From Nitratireductor aquimarinus (GTDB lineage: Bacteria; Pseudomonadota; Alphaproteobacteria; Rhizobiales; Rhizobiaceae), in the NCBI RefSeq assembly GCF_046773475.1, contig NZ_CP177239.1:186001-250000 (forward strand): a stretch of 64,000 nucleotides of DNA, written 5' to 3'. The notes below the pieces were generated by a model. The model did not search any database, was not told the origin of the DNA, and saw only the letters and a program-made list of their open reading frames with translations. Made by a program: the position numbers and the translations under genes. This document shows positions 26,307 to 35,543 of the stretch, one piece after another. How positions within the stretch are numbered: position 1 is the first letter of the stretch; every line of letters starts with the position of its first letter.

Positions 26307-27185
26307 ATGCAGGATCAGCCGAAGATCACCCAGGCGATGATCGACGCCTATGACGAATACACCCATCTGACCCTCGACCGCCGCGCCTTCATGAACAGGC
26401 TGACGCGACTGGCCGGGTCGGGTGCAGCTGCGGCCGCCATCGCGCCCCTTCTGGCGGCAAATTCCGCCCGCGCGGCCATGGTCGCAGACGATGACGAACG
26501 CCTTGAAGCCGAAGACATCACCTATCCGGGTGAGGGCGGCGAGATGAAGGGCTATCTCGTGCGGCCTGCGGATGCGGGCGAGAAACTGCCGGCTGTGATC
26601 GTCGTTCACGAAAACCGCGGCCTCAACCCGCATATCCGCGATGTGGCGCGGCGTGTGGCGCTGGAAGGCTTTGTGGCGCTTGCCCCGGACTTCCTCTCAC
26701 CGCTGGGCGGCACGCCGGAGGATGAGGACAAGGCGCGCGGCCTGTTCGGCGCGCTGGATCGCGATCAGACGGTGGGCAATGCGGTGGCCACGCAGGCCTT
26801 TCTGGCGGGGCATGACGCCACGACCGGCAAGGTGGGCGTGATCGGCTTCTGCTGGGGCGGGGCGCTGGTGAACAATCTGGCCGTTGCCGATCCCGAACTG
26901 GATGCGGGCGTCGCCTATTACGGCACGCAGCCGGCGGCGGAAGATGTGGTGCGGATCGAAGCACCGCTGCTCCTGCACTATGCCGGGCTGGATGAGCGCG
27001 TGAATGCGGGCATCGACGCTTATCGGGCCGCACTTGAAGATGCGGGCAAGACCTTCACCATCCATGTCTATGAAGGGGTGAACCACGCGTTCAACAACGA
27101 CACCTCCGAAGCCCGCTATGACAGTGCTGCGGCGGAACTGGCCTGGGAGCGCACCATTGCGTTTCTGAAGGAGAATCTGACCTGA
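26307..27185 (+). CDS. dienelactone hydrolase family protein with Tat signal
   Basis: Alpha/beta hydrolase of 292 aa from ATG 26307 behind GGGAG. An N-terminal region holds a twin-arginine motif DRRAFMNRL (Arg 25-26), a hydrophobic stretch and ANSARA before the mature part, so export by Tat is predicted. The nucleophile is Cys182 in GVIGFCWGGAL, as in dienelactone hydrolase, with Asp and His partners likely in LDERVNAG and GVNHAFNN. Natural substrate unknown. The divergent MerR regulator may or may not control it. Confidence 0.9.
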   Translation: MQDQPKITQAMIDAYDEYTHLTLDRRAFMNRLTRLAGSGAAAAAIAPLLAANSARAAMVADDDERLEAEDITYPGEGGEMKGYLVRPADAGEKLPAVIVVHENRGLNPHIRDVARRVALEGFVALAPDFLSPLGGTPEDEDKARGLFGALDRDQTVGNAVATQAFLAGHDATTGKVGVIGFCWGGALVNNLAVADPELDAGVAYYGTQPAAEDVVRIEAPLLLHYAGLDERVNAGIDAYRAALEDAGKTFTIHVYEGVNHAFNNDTSEARYDSAAAELAWERTIAFLKENLT

Positions 27186-27187
27186 CT

Positions 27188-27418
27188 TCAGTATGAGCCG
27201 AAGGGCAGGGGATCGAAGTCCAGAAAAATGCGTTTCTGGCGCGCGGTGCGCACAATGGCGCGCACATAGATCAGATCGATGGGAATGGGCCTGCGGTTGC
27301 GCTCCAGCCAGTAGAGCTCGTCCTCGATGGATTTGAGCGCGCGCCAGAAATCATAATCGGAGATCTCGTGCGAATGCGCGAGACTGTCCGACAGGGCTCT
27401 GGCTTCCTCGTTCAACAA
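27188..27418 (-). CDS. 76-aa hypothetical protein
   Basis: Short minus-strand frame starting at TTG 27418; there is no internal Met and no strong ribosome site, so the start is uncertain. The product has a compact, charged, helical composition (SDYDFWRALKSIEDELYWLE then RRPIPIDLIYVRAIVRTARQ) that does not look like an antisense shadow. It converges on the hydrolase gene with 2 bases between the stops. Function unknown; I do not recognise a family. Confidence 0.6.
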   Translation of the reverse strand: MLNEEARALSDSLAHSHEISDYDFWRALKSIEDELYWLERNRRPIPIDLIYVRAIVRTARQKRIFLDFDPLPFGSY

Positions 27419-27589
27419 CTGGCTTCTCGCCGCCTACGAATCGACTGGTTTCAGGCGATGGTCTGCGCGGGGAGGGGCCGCTTCAAGCGGGCGACATGGT
27501 TAAACTTGTGCAAAGATCTGGCCGCTGGCGTTATGGTTAACGGAGCCTTTAACCAGTCCTTATCCCTTTAAGCCTTTGGCGCAAAAGAA

Positions 27590-29230
27590 CTATCGGTGTT
27601 CTTCTTCGCTGATGTCCACCAGCGCGCGGTTGAAGAAACGCAGCGCCCGCACATGGCTGGCAAAGGCGATGACGCGGCCCGGATCCTGCAGATCGACCAC
27701 GGGCAGGCGGTCATAGCCGCCCTTGTCGAAGGCGCGCAGCGCCGCCTCCAGCGTGTCGGTCGGTTTGAGCGCCGGCGCGCCCGTTTCCGGGTCGAAGGCC
27801 ACAGGTTCCTCATCCTCCGGCAGTGGCTCCATGAAATCCATCACACGGGTCATGTGGCCGAGCGTCTTGTGCGGCCCCTCCACGAGAAACAGCCCGCGCA
27901 TCTCCAGCTGCCACTGGAACCAGGAATGGCCGTGAATGGCCTGGGTGATGCCATGCGCCACCGCAACGGTGAGCAGGAGCGCGATGGACAGTTCGTAGCC
28001 GCCGGTCAGTTCGAACACGATGACGGTGGTGGAGATGGGGGCGCCGAGAACGGCTCCGGCAACGGCACCCATGCCGAGGATGGCGTAGAGCCCTTCGCTC
28101 GATGCCATGTTGGGGAAGGCTGCGGCGGCGATGATGCCGAATGCGCCGCCGGTGAGCGCGCCGAGGAAGAGGGCTGGGGAAAAGATGCCGCCGCCAAACC
28201 GCATGGCGAGCGTGATGGAAGTTGCGGCCGTCTTGACGACGATGAGCGCCAGCATGGTCATGAGCGGCAGGCGGTTCCACAGCGCCATGTCGGTGATCTC
28301 GTAACCGACGCCGAGGATCTGCGGGAAGACCACGGCCATGCCGCCGACGATGAGCCCGCCGACCACGGGGCGCGTCCATAAGGGAATGCGCACGCCGCGC
28401 GCCGCATAGTCGGAGACGAAGAGCGAGAACTGGAACAGGATCGCGACCACGGCGGCGGTCACGCCGAGCAGCGCGAAGGCCGGAAACTCCCAGAAGGACG
28501 TGATCTGGTGGGTGGGCACCAGAAAGGCAGCCGAACTGCCGAACCAGAGGCGCGAGGCCACCGCACCCGCCGCCGAGGCGATGACGATGGGCACGAAGGA
28601 GCGCATGGCGTAGTGCCCGAGGATGACCTCATGGGCGAACAGGACGCCGGCGATGGGTGCGTTGAACGAGGCGGAGATGGCGCTTGCAACACCTGCGCCA
28701 AGCAATGTGCGCCGGCACCATTCGGGCAGGTTTGCGCGCCAGGCGATGGCGCTGGCAAGCACTGCGCCCAGGTGCACCACGGGCCCTTCGCGCCCCGCAC
28801 TCGCGCCCGAACCGAGCGAAAGCGCGGTGATGAATGCGGACAGGATGCCTTCGCGGAAGGAAAGCTTGCTGCGGCCGGAAAGCGCGCGCGCCTCGATCAC
28901 GTCGGCCACCGCGCCGGTGCGGCGCGCTTCAAGCCGCGTGAGCAGCAGGCCGACGAAAAGCCCGCCCACGGTGGGGCCGGCCACGATCCAGTACCAGGGC
29001 AGCGACAGGGCGGCGGTGAACACGCGCTCCGAACGCGTGCCGAGCCAGAAAAGCTGGAAGACGCCGATCAGCTCGCGGAAGATGATTGCGGCAATGGCGA
29101 CGCCGAGCCCCAGAAACAGCGACAGAAGCCAGACAAGCGGCAGGCGCGCGTTGAGGAACGCGCTGACGTTTGGTTCAATCCACGTCCGCAGAATTTGCGG
29201 AAGCCGCTGTATCAGCCTGAGAATCGACAT
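27590..29230 (-). CDS. ClC family chloride channel/antiporter with CBS domain
   Basis: Inner-membrane anion protein of 546 aa with the ClC selectivity motifs: GSGASAGREGP (about 140-150, containing the gating Glu at about 148) and GGGIFSPALFLGALTGG. The C-terminus (about 465-546) looks like a CBS domain (LKPTDTLEAALRAFDKGGYD). In the stretch SFNAPIAGVLFAHEVILGHY, the position equivalent to the internal proton glutamate of E. coli ClC-ec1 (E203) appears to be Val, as in ClC channels, so chloride/proton exchange is not certain. Monocistronic. Confidence 0.93.
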   Translation of the reverse strand: MSILRLIQRLPQILRTWIEPNVSAFLNARLPLVWLLSLFLGLGVAIAAIIFRELIGVFQLFWLGTRSERVFTAALSLPWYWIVAGPTVGGLFVGLLLTRLEARRTGAVADVIEARALSGRSKLSFREGILSAFITALSLGSGASAGREGPVVHLGAVLASAIAWRANLPEWCRRTLLGAGVASAISASFNAPIAGVLFAHEVILGHYAMRSFVPIVIASAAGAVASRLWFGSSAAFLVPTHQITSFWEFPAFALLGVTAAVVAILFQFSLFVSDYAARGVRIPLWTRPVVGGLIVGGMAVVFPQILGVGYEITDMALWNRLPLMTMLALIVVKTAATSITLAMRFGGGIFSPALFLGALTGGAFGIIAAAAFPNMASSEGLYAILGMGAVAGAVLGAPISTTVIVFELTGGYELSIALLLTVAVAHGITQAIHGHSWFQWQLEMRGLFLVEGPHKTLGHMTRVMDFMEPLPEDEEPVAFDPETGAPALKPTDTLEAALRAFDKGGYDRLPVVDLQDPGRVIAFASHVRALRFFNRALVDISEEEHR

Positions 29231-29254
29231 GCCTGCCCCGTTTTCCCGAGCCTA

Positions 29255-29356
29255 AAGCATCGGACCGGAAAGTGGAATCCGGTATTCGGCTATTCCGGTG
29301 CTCCATCAATAGTTTAGATCGGCCTTTTGCGTCCGAAGGGACGCTGGTGATCTAGC
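29255..29356 (-). repeat. composite intergenic palindromic repeat, copy 2 (reverse)
   Basis: The reverse complement of the composite repeat at 8555: unit 2 comes first (AAGCATCGGACCGGAAAG ... ATTCCGGTGCTCC, about 29256-29305), then unit 1 (GATCGGCC...TTGCGTCCGAAGGGACGCTGGTGATCT). It is more diverged than the other copies. It lies between the ClC gene and the thioesterase gene. Confidence 0.7.
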
Positions 29357-29840
29357 TCTTTCGGCGACGGATTGCGATTGACCGGCCAGCGCGGGTGGGT
29401 GTTTCGAGCGTCGCGTGGAGCGTGCGCATCGCTTCGACCCGCTCAAGCACATCACGGGGGAAGGGGGTGACCTTCGGCCCCGACATGTCGATGTGAAGCG
29501 TCATGGTTTCGCAGGTGGCCGCCAGCCAGCCCTCGTCGGCGTGGCGCAGCTCCTGATAGGAGTGAAGCCGCTTTTCGTCATGGTCGAGCAGCTGGTAGGT
29601 GCCGCGCACCCGGTCGCTGAGATGCAGTTCGCGCACATAGCTAAGATGGATTTCCGCCGTGTAGGTGGTGAGCCTGCGGGTGGCCGCATAGTGCGCGCCC
29701 ATGCCCAGGCTCTCGCCCACTTCCTCATAGGCGCGGTCGAAGAGCACGGTGTAGTAGGCCATGTTCAGATGGCCGTTGAAATCGATCCAGTCTTTCTGCA
29801 ATTCGAAGACGCGGGAAGTGTAGGGCGCGTTGTCTGGCAT
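29352..29840 (-). CDS. hotdog-fold acyl-CoA thioesterase
   Basis: A 162-aa 4HBT-type thioesterase from ATG (CAT at 29838-29840). The N-terminal WIDFNGHLNMAYYTVLFDRA carries the catalytic Asp/Asn-Gly-His pattern of the family and is followed by the long hotdog helix; beta strands and a basic tail complete it. An upstream in-frame extension (to 30068) is unconserved. It is divergent from the D-2-hydroxyacid dehydrogenase gene, with 181 bases between the starts. Substrate unknown; related proteins occur in carnitine or aromatic catabolism. Confidence 0.88.
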   Translation of the reverse strand: MPDNAPYTSRVFELQKDWIDFNGHLNMAYYTVLFDRAYEEVGESLGMGAHYAATRRLTTYTAEIHLSYVRELHLSDRVRGTYQLLDHDEKRLHSYQELRHADEGWLAATCETMTLHIDMSGPKVTPFPRDVLERVEAMRTLHATLETPTRAGRSIAIRRRKS

Positions 29841-30021
29841 TGTTCTTCCGTATTTCTGGCCTGTGGACTGTTTCGGACCTGCGGCGTTTGTGTCACCCAA
29901 ATTGATCCAAACTGCCTGTAAAGGTGCTTTATTGCGGCAGATTCGGATAGAAACGAAAACCACCCCGCTGGACAAGTGTTGGACCACGCGAAGGGTTGGA
30001 CCAGGTAATTGGAGAACAGGC

Positions 30022-31440
30022 ATGGCGCTGGCGGAACTGGAAAAGCTGGATCGCAACGAAGAGGGCATTGCCCGCGTTCTTGAGATACTCGGGGAGCGCT
30101 ATGGCGAGCGTTTGCTGACGGGACTTTCAGTGCGTGAGCAGCATGCCCACTCGACCAGCTATATTCCCGCGCAATTGCCCGATGGCGTGTTCGCGCCGAA
30201 CAATGTGGAAGAGGTGCAGGATGTGGTGCGCCTGTGCGCCGAGCACCGCGTGCCGGTCATTCCCTTCGGCACGGGGTCTTCGCTTGAAGGGCATGTGAAT
30301 GCGCCGGCCGGCGGCATTTCGCTCGATCTCATGAACATGAACCGCATCATCGCCGTCAACGCCGAGGATCTGGACTGCACGGTCGAACCCGGCGTGACGC
30401 GTGAGGATCTGAACCACTATCTGCGTGATACGGGCCTGTTCTTCCCGATCGATCCGGGCGCGAACGCCAGCCTTGGCGGCATGGCCTCAACGCGCGCTTC
30501 CGGCACCAACGCCGTGCGCTACGGCACGATGCGCGACAATGTGGTGAATGTGCAGGCGGTGATGCCCGACGGGCGTCTCATCACCACCGCGCGGCGCGCC
30601 CGCAAGACCTCTGCCGGCTACGATCTGACCCGGCTCATGGTCGGCTCGGAAGGCACGCTCGGCATCATCACGGCGATGACGCTCAAGCTCTACGGCATCC
30701 CGCAGGCGGTATCCGGCGGCGTCTGCTCGTTCCCGGATGTGGAATCGGCCTGTCAGGCGGTCATCATGACGATCCAGATGGGCGTGCCGGTGGCGCGCAT
30801 CGAGTTCGTCAACGGCCTCGCCATGAAGGCGATCAACGCCTATTCCGATCTGGATTACCCGGAAGGCCCGTGCCTGTTCCTGGAATTCCATGGAACCGAT
30901 GCAGGCGTGAAGGAACAGGCCGAAACCTTTGGCGAGATCGCCGAGGAGTTCGGCGGCGGGCCGTTCCAGTGGACGAGCGTTGCCGAGGAGCGCACCAAGC
31001 TCTGGAAGGCGCGTCACAACGCCTACTGGGCCTGCGTGGCGCTGCGCCCCGGCGCGCAGGGGCTCTCCACCGATGTCTGTGTGCCGATCTCGCGGCTGGC
31101 CGAATGCATTGTCGAGACCGAGGCCGACATCGCCGAATCCGGCCTGATCGCCACGGTCATCGGCCATGTGGGCGATGGCAATTTCCACGTGCTGGTTCTG
31201 ATGGACATGAACGATCCGAAGGAGATCGAGCAGGCGGAAGCCTTCGTTGCGCGTCTCAACCGGCGGGCCCTCTCCATGGACGGCACCTGCACCGGCGAAC
31301 ACGGCATCGGCCAGGGCAAGATGCGCTTCCTCGAAGAGGAGCTGGGCGACGCGGTGGACGTGATGCGCGCGGTCAAGGAAGCCATCGATCCGCACAACAT
31401 CATGAACCCGGGCAAGATCATCGGGGCAAGGCGCACATAA
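30022..31440 (+). CDS. FAD-linked D-2-hydroxyacid (lactate/glycolate) dehydrogenase
   Basis: Flavoprotein oxidising a D-2-hydroxyacid and passing electrons to cytochrome c or quinone. From ATG 30022, behind GGAGA, it has 472 aa, typical of the D-lactate dehydrogenase (cytochrome)/GlcD group. The PCMH-type FAD domain contains VIPFGTGSSLEGHVNAPAGG and IDPGANASLGGMASTRASGT; the C-terminal FAD-oxidase domain contains GHVGDGNFHVLVLMD and ends with GTCTGEHGIGQGK and HNIMNPGKI. No iron-sulfur subunit gene is adjacent, which favours a single-subunit D-lactate dehydrogenase over glycolate oxidase. Confidence 0.92.
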   Translation: MALAELEKLDRNEEGIARVLEILGERYGERLLTGLSVREQHAHSTSYIPAQLPDGVFAPNNVEEVQDVVRLCAEHRVPVIPFGTGSSLEGHVNAPAGGISLDLMNMNRIIAVNAEDLDCTVEPGVTREDLNHYLRDTGLFFPIDPGANASLGGMASTRASGTNAVRYGTMRDNVVNVQAVMPDGRLITTARRARKTSAGYDLTRLMVGSEGTLGIITAMTLKLYGIPQAVSGGVCSFPDVESACQAVIMTIQMGVPVARIEFVNGLAMKAINAYSDLDYPEGPCLFLEFHGTDAGVKEQAETFGEIAEEFGGGPFQWTSVAEERTKLWKARHNAYWACVALRPGAQGLSTDVCVPISRLAECIVETEADIAESGLIATVIGHVGDGNFHVLVLMDMNDPKEIEQAEAFVARLNRRALSMDGTCTGEHGIGQGKMRFLEEELGDAVDVMRAVKEAIDPHNIMNPGKIIGARRT

Positions 31441-31469
31441 GCCGGATTTGTGCGACCATGCGTGGTGTT

Positions 31470-31575
31470 AGAGCGCCGTGCGTCCATTCGGACGCACAAA
31501 GGACGCTCTGACCTGTTGAATCTGCGCATCGTGCTTTCCGAAAATCGATCTCGATTTTCGGGCCGATGCGGCAGC
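31470..31575 (+). repeat. composite intergenic palindromic repeat, copy 3
   Basis: Unit 1: GTGCGTCC (31478-31485) / GGACGCAC (31490-31497) inside GAGCGCC...AAAGGACGCTCTGA. Unit 2: CCGAAAATCGA (31538-31548) / TCGATTTTCGG (31551-31561) with outer GCATCG / CGATGC arms. It has the same order and orientation as 8555-8654, and fills most of the gap between the dehydrogenase and the AsmA-like gene. Confidence 0.8.
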
Positions 31576-31638
31576 CCCTTTAACGCCACTGAAATACGCA
31601 TAGTGTAGGGGCTGAGGACGCATATTTAGGAGACGGAA

Positions 31639-34600
31639 CTGGCCCGGCTGTTCGTATTCTTCGGTGGACTTGTGGTGCTGGCGCTGACCTCGGCGCTGGT
31701 GGCTCCCTATTTCATCGACTGGAACCATTATCGCTCCGCCTTCGAACGTGAGGCGGGGCGGGTGCTTGGCCGTGAAGTCCGGGTGGAAGGCTCTGCGCGC
31801 GCGCGGCTTCTGCCGTTTCCGTCTCTGACCTTCACCGATGTCGTCGTGGCCGGGAAGACGCCGCAGGCGCCGGGCATGACGGTGGACGAGTTCTCCATGC
31901 ATGCGGAGCTTGCGCCCTTCCTGCGCGGCGAGGTGCTGATCTTCGACATGCAGCTCACGCGGCCGCATGCGCAGATCGCGATTGCCGCCGATGGCGGCAT
32001 CGACTGGGCGGTGCGTCCGTCCGGGCCGTTCGATGCGCGACAGGTGACGCTGGAGAATGTCTCCATCGTCGATGGCTCGGTGACGCTGGCACATGCGGCA
32101 AGCGGGCGTCAGCACGAACTGACCGACATCGATGCGCAGCTTTCCGCCCGCAGTCTGGCCGGGCCGTGGCGTATTGGCGGAACGCTCTCGCTCGACGAGA
32201 TGCCGATGCGCGTTTCCGTTTCCACCGGCTCGCTGGGCGATGATGGCCGCATGCGGGTGCGTTTCGAGGCGCTGCCGGACGATTTGCCGGTCAGGCTCGC
32301 CACCGATGGACAGGCGCGGATTGAGGAAGGGGCCGCCTTTTATGACGGCGCCTTTGCGCTCAACACCTATTCCGATGAGGCCATGGCCAGGCTGCGCAAG
32401 GAGGCCGAGCGGCCGCTGGCGCTGACGAGTGCCGCCGCCACCAACCGGCTGACGGGTCTCTTCGACCTGCGCCACGACCGTCTGGCGGTCGAGCAGTTCC
32501 GTTTCGAGACGGGGCCGGCCGACGCGCCTTACACCGCCGAGGGGCGGGCCAGTCTGGAGCTTGGCGGCGAACCGCGCTTCTTCATTTCAGCCGACGGCGC
32601 GCAATTGCGTTTCGATGGCGAGAATGACGGCGACAGCGCGTCGGGCGGTCTGGATATCGCCAGGCGTTTCGAGGCGTTTGCCGCACTGATCCGCGCCGTG
32701 CCTTCGCCAACCATACCGGGCGAGGTTGCAATCAACCTGCCGGCGATCGTTGCCGGCGACACGACCATCCGCAACATCGAACTGCGCGCCGAACCCGCCG
32801 AGGGCGGCTGGGCGGTGGGGTCCGTTGCGGCCACACTTCCCGGGCGCACCCGCTTCGAGGCGAACGGATTTCTGGCGACGGATGAAGAACTCGGCTTCAA
32901 CGGGCACATGCTTCTGGCAATCGCCCAGCCCTCGGGCTTTGCCGCCTGGGTTTCGCGCGATGTGGACGACGCGATCCGCCGACTTCCGGCTGCGGGTTTC
33001 AGCGCCGATGTGGCGCTTTCGCGCCGCGCGCAGACCTTTGAGGGGCTTGAACTCATCCTGGGTGACGCGCGTTTCAACGGACGCGTCGAGCGCCGGGAAC
33101 CGGAGAACGCAAAGCCCTGGCTCGATGCAACGCTCGACGGTGAGACGCTCGATCTGGAAGGCATTCAGGCCTTCATGTCGCTGTTTGTCAGCGATGCGGG
33201 CGTGAACCGGCTTTCGGGCCATGATGTGGATCTCGACATCAAGGCCGGCCCGGTGGCGGCGCTGGGCATGCAGGCCAACACGCTCGACACGGCACTTCGC
33301 CTGCGCGAGGGCGTTCTGGAAATCGACCGGCTGACGCTCGGCGGGTTTGCCGGCGCGCAGCTGAGCGCGACCGGTCAGTTGCGCAATTTTGCAGGCATGC
33401 CCACGGGGCAGGTCGATGCGACGGTTCTGTCGACCGATCTTGGCGAGCTGGTTCTGGCGCTGGCGGGACGCTTTCCCGAGAACCGTGTCTTCAGGGCGCT
33501 GGCGCAGCGCGTTCAGGCGTTTCCCGGTCTGCTTCAGGACGCCGAGCTGAACCTCGTCGCCAGTGCCGCCGAGAATGGCGATGAAACCATGGGCATCGCC
33601 GTCAGTGCCGAAGGCGTTGCCGGCGGCACGGATCTGAGCCTTTCGCTTTCCGACAGCGGTGCAGAGGACGATCTGGCGCGCGGTGATTTCAAGCTCTCGC
33701 TGACGGCGCGAAACGACGAAGCCGCCGTTCTTTATGGACTGGCCGGCATTCCGGCCCTGCCGCTTGGTCTGGTCGGCGAGGCGCGGCTTGAGCTTTCGGC
33801 CGAAGGCTCTCTGGCCGATACGGTTGACGGGCAGGCGCGGGTGATGGGCGAGGGGCTTGTCGCCTCCTTCAAGGGGCAGGCGCTCAATGCGCTTTCCGCG
33901 CCATCGCTCGACGGCGAGGTGAAGCTTGTCAGCGATGACATTGAAACCTGGCTTGCCGTTGGCGGCGTGGTTCTGCCCGGTTTCGGGCTTGGCATGCCCG
34001 TTGCGCTTTCCGCTGATCTTGAATGGAGCGAGAAGCTTGCCGTTCTGACCGATCTCGAAGGCGAGGTGGCAGGCAGCGGTGTGACGGGGGATCTGAACAT
34101 CGCGCTCGATGGCGGCAAGCCGCATATCGATGGCGCGCTCACCATGACGCGCTTTGATCTCGCACCGGCTGCCGAACTCGTCATGGGGCCGGACGTGCTT
34201 TCGGGCGAAGAAGACGGGGCATGGCCGCAGGCGCCATTCGGCAACGACGTGTCTTTGCCGTTCTCGGCCAATCTCGACCTGCGCACGGATGCGCTTTGGA
34301 CGGGATTTCTCTCGGCTGGCCGCGATGCGCGCCTGAAACTCAGGCTGGACGATGAGGGGCTGACGGTCTCCGATCTCAAGGCGTCCCTGTTCGATGGTTC
34401 CGTTGAAGGCTTTGCCACGCTGAAAAACAATGCAGGCACCGGGCTTCTTTCGGCCCAGATCGGTCTCAACGACACCGCGCTTGATACGCTGATGCCGCAG
34501 GGCAGCCTGGAAGGGCGCATGAGCGCTCGCGCCAGCGTGACCGCCAGCGGCAAGAGCGTGAATGCGATGGCGGCGGCCCTGACGGGCTCCGGTTCCGCGA

Positions 34601-35511
34601 CGCTGAAGGATCTGGTCATCAACGGGCTGAACCCGAAGGCGCTGCCGCAGATCCTTGAAGAAGCCGATGCGGTGGGCAATGGGATCGATCTTGAAAAGAC
34701 CGAGGCTTTCGCGCCGCGGCTGATCCGCGAAGGACAGTTTTCCGCAGGCGAAACGGAATTCGCCTTCACCATTGCCGGCGGCATGGCGCGCACGCCGCCC
34801 GTGCAGCTGGCGACGGATGGCGCGACCTTCAGCACCACGGCCACGGCCGATTTGCAGAAGATGGAAGTCTCCACCGATGGCGCGCTGGTCTTCGATCCCG
34901 GTGTGGATGCGGTGGTGGGGGCGGAGCCGCGTGTCGAGGTGGTTGCCTCCGGGCCATTCGGCTTTGTTGGTTCCCGGCTTTCGGTCGAACCTCTGGCGCA
35001 GTATCTCACCCAGCGCGCGCTTGAGCGCGAGCAGGTGCGTGTGGAGCGCATGCAGTCGGTGCTTCTGGAGAAGCAGCGCCTACGCCGTGAAGCGCGATAT
35101 TTCGCAGAGCTTGAGGTCAAGCGCGAGCAGGCCGAAGCCGAGCGGCAGCGGCTTGAGCGCGAACTCCGGCTGGAGCGCGAGGAGGCCGAGCGCCGCGCGG
35201 CTGAAGAGGCGGAGCGCAAGGCGCGTGAGGCGGAAGAGGCCCGCCGCCGTGAAGCCGAGGAAACGGCCCGGCTGGAGGCTGAAGAGGCCCGCCGCCGCGA
35301 GGCGGAAGCCGCTCGCGCCGCCGAAGCCCTTAAGCGTACGCAGCGTGTCGCGCCGGCTCCTTCTGGAAATGGCTCCGCAGCAGAGATCGAGCGTGCGCCG
35401 CTTGAGCCGCTGTCAGGCGGCATCAATACGCCTGATGCGGTGTCGGAGTTTTTCCGGGCCAAGGATCTTTCAGCGGATCGTCTGCGCGAACTTCTGGACG
35501 GTGGCCAGTAG
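31639..35511 (+). CDS. giant AsmA family protein, probable CTG start
   Basis: AsmA-type protein of about 1290 aa, predicted to hang in the periplasm from one N-terminal membrane helix (LFVFFGGLVVLALTSALVAP) and to take part in outer-membrane or phospholipid homeostasis. The AsmA N-domain follows (YFIDWNHYRSAFEREAGRVL), then long beta-rich repeats and AsmA_2-like sequence near 1000-1130. The last 200 residues include a highly charged Glu/Arg/Ala coiled coil. No ATG fits: AGGAGA at 31628-31633 sits 5 bases before CTG 31639, while GTG 31672 would cut the membrane helix. An in-frame TAG at 31627 limits the start. Confidence 0.9.
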   Translation: MARLFVFFGGLVVLALTSALVAPYFIDWNHYRSAFEREAGRVLGREVRVEGSARARLLPFPSLTFTDVVVAGKTPQAPGMTVDEFSMHAELAPFLRGEVLIFDMQLTRPHAQIAIAADGGIDWAVRPSGPFDARQVTLENVSIVDGSVTLAHAASGRQHELTDIDAQLSARSLAGPWRIGGTLSLDEMPMRVSVSTGSLGDDGRMRVRFEALPDDLPVRLATDGQARIEEGAAFYDGAFALNTYSDEAMARLRKEAERPLALTSAAATNRLTGLFDLRHDRLAVEQFRFETGPADAPYTAEGRASLELGGEPRFFISADGAQLRFDGENDGDSASGGLDIARRFEAFAALIRAVPSPTIPGEVAINLPAIVAGDTTIRNIELRAEPAEGGWAVGSVAATLPGRTRFEANGFLATDEELGFNGHMLLAIAQPSGFAAWVSRDVDDAIRRLPAAGFSADVALSRRAQTFEGLELILGDARFNGRVERREPENAKPWLDATLDGETLDLEGIQAFMSLFVSDAGVNRLSGHDVDLDIKAGPVAALGMQANTLDTALRLREGVLEIDRLTLGGFAGAQLSATGQLRNFAGMPTGQVDATVLSTDLGELVLALAGRFPENRVFRALAQRVQAFPGLLQDAELNLVASAAENGDETMGIAVSAEGVAGGTDLSLSLSDSGAEDDLARGDFKLSLTARNDEAAVLYGLAGIPALPLGLVGEARLELSAEGSLADTVDGQARVMGEGLVASFKGQALNALSAPSLDGEVKLVSDDIETWLAVGGVVLPGFGLGMPVALSADLEWSEKLAVLTDLEGEVAGSGVTGDLNIALDGGKPHIDGALTMTRFDLAPAAELVMGPDVLSGEEDGAWPQAPFGNDVSLPFSANLDLRTDALWTGFLSAGRDARLKLRLDDEGLTVSDLKASLFDGSVEGFATLKNNAGTGLLSAQIGLNDTALDTLMPQGSLEGRMSARASVTASGKSVNAMAAALTGSGSATLKDLVINGLNPKALPQILEEADAVGNGIDLEKTEAFAPRLIREGQFSAGETEFAFTIAGGMARTPPVQLATDGATFSTTATADLQKMEVSTDGALVFDPGVDAVVGAEPRVEVVASGPFGFVGSRLSVEPLAQYLTQRALEREQVRVERMQSVLLEKQRLRREARYFAELEVKREQAEAERQRLERELRLEREEAERRAAEEAERKAREAEEARRREAEETARLEAEEARRREAEAARAAEALKRTQRVAPAPSGNGSAAEIERAPLEPLSGGINTPDAVSEFFRAKDLSADRLRELLDGGQ

Positions 35512-35543
35512 AGCGGTCGCCGCTCAATTCTCCCGGCAGGCTC

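Noticed and set aside
27536..27560. CtrA-like GTTAAC...TTTAACC between the ClC gene and a hypothetical gene
   Set aside because: Spacing is 8 rather than 7 and it lies downstream of the ClC gene; not enough to call.
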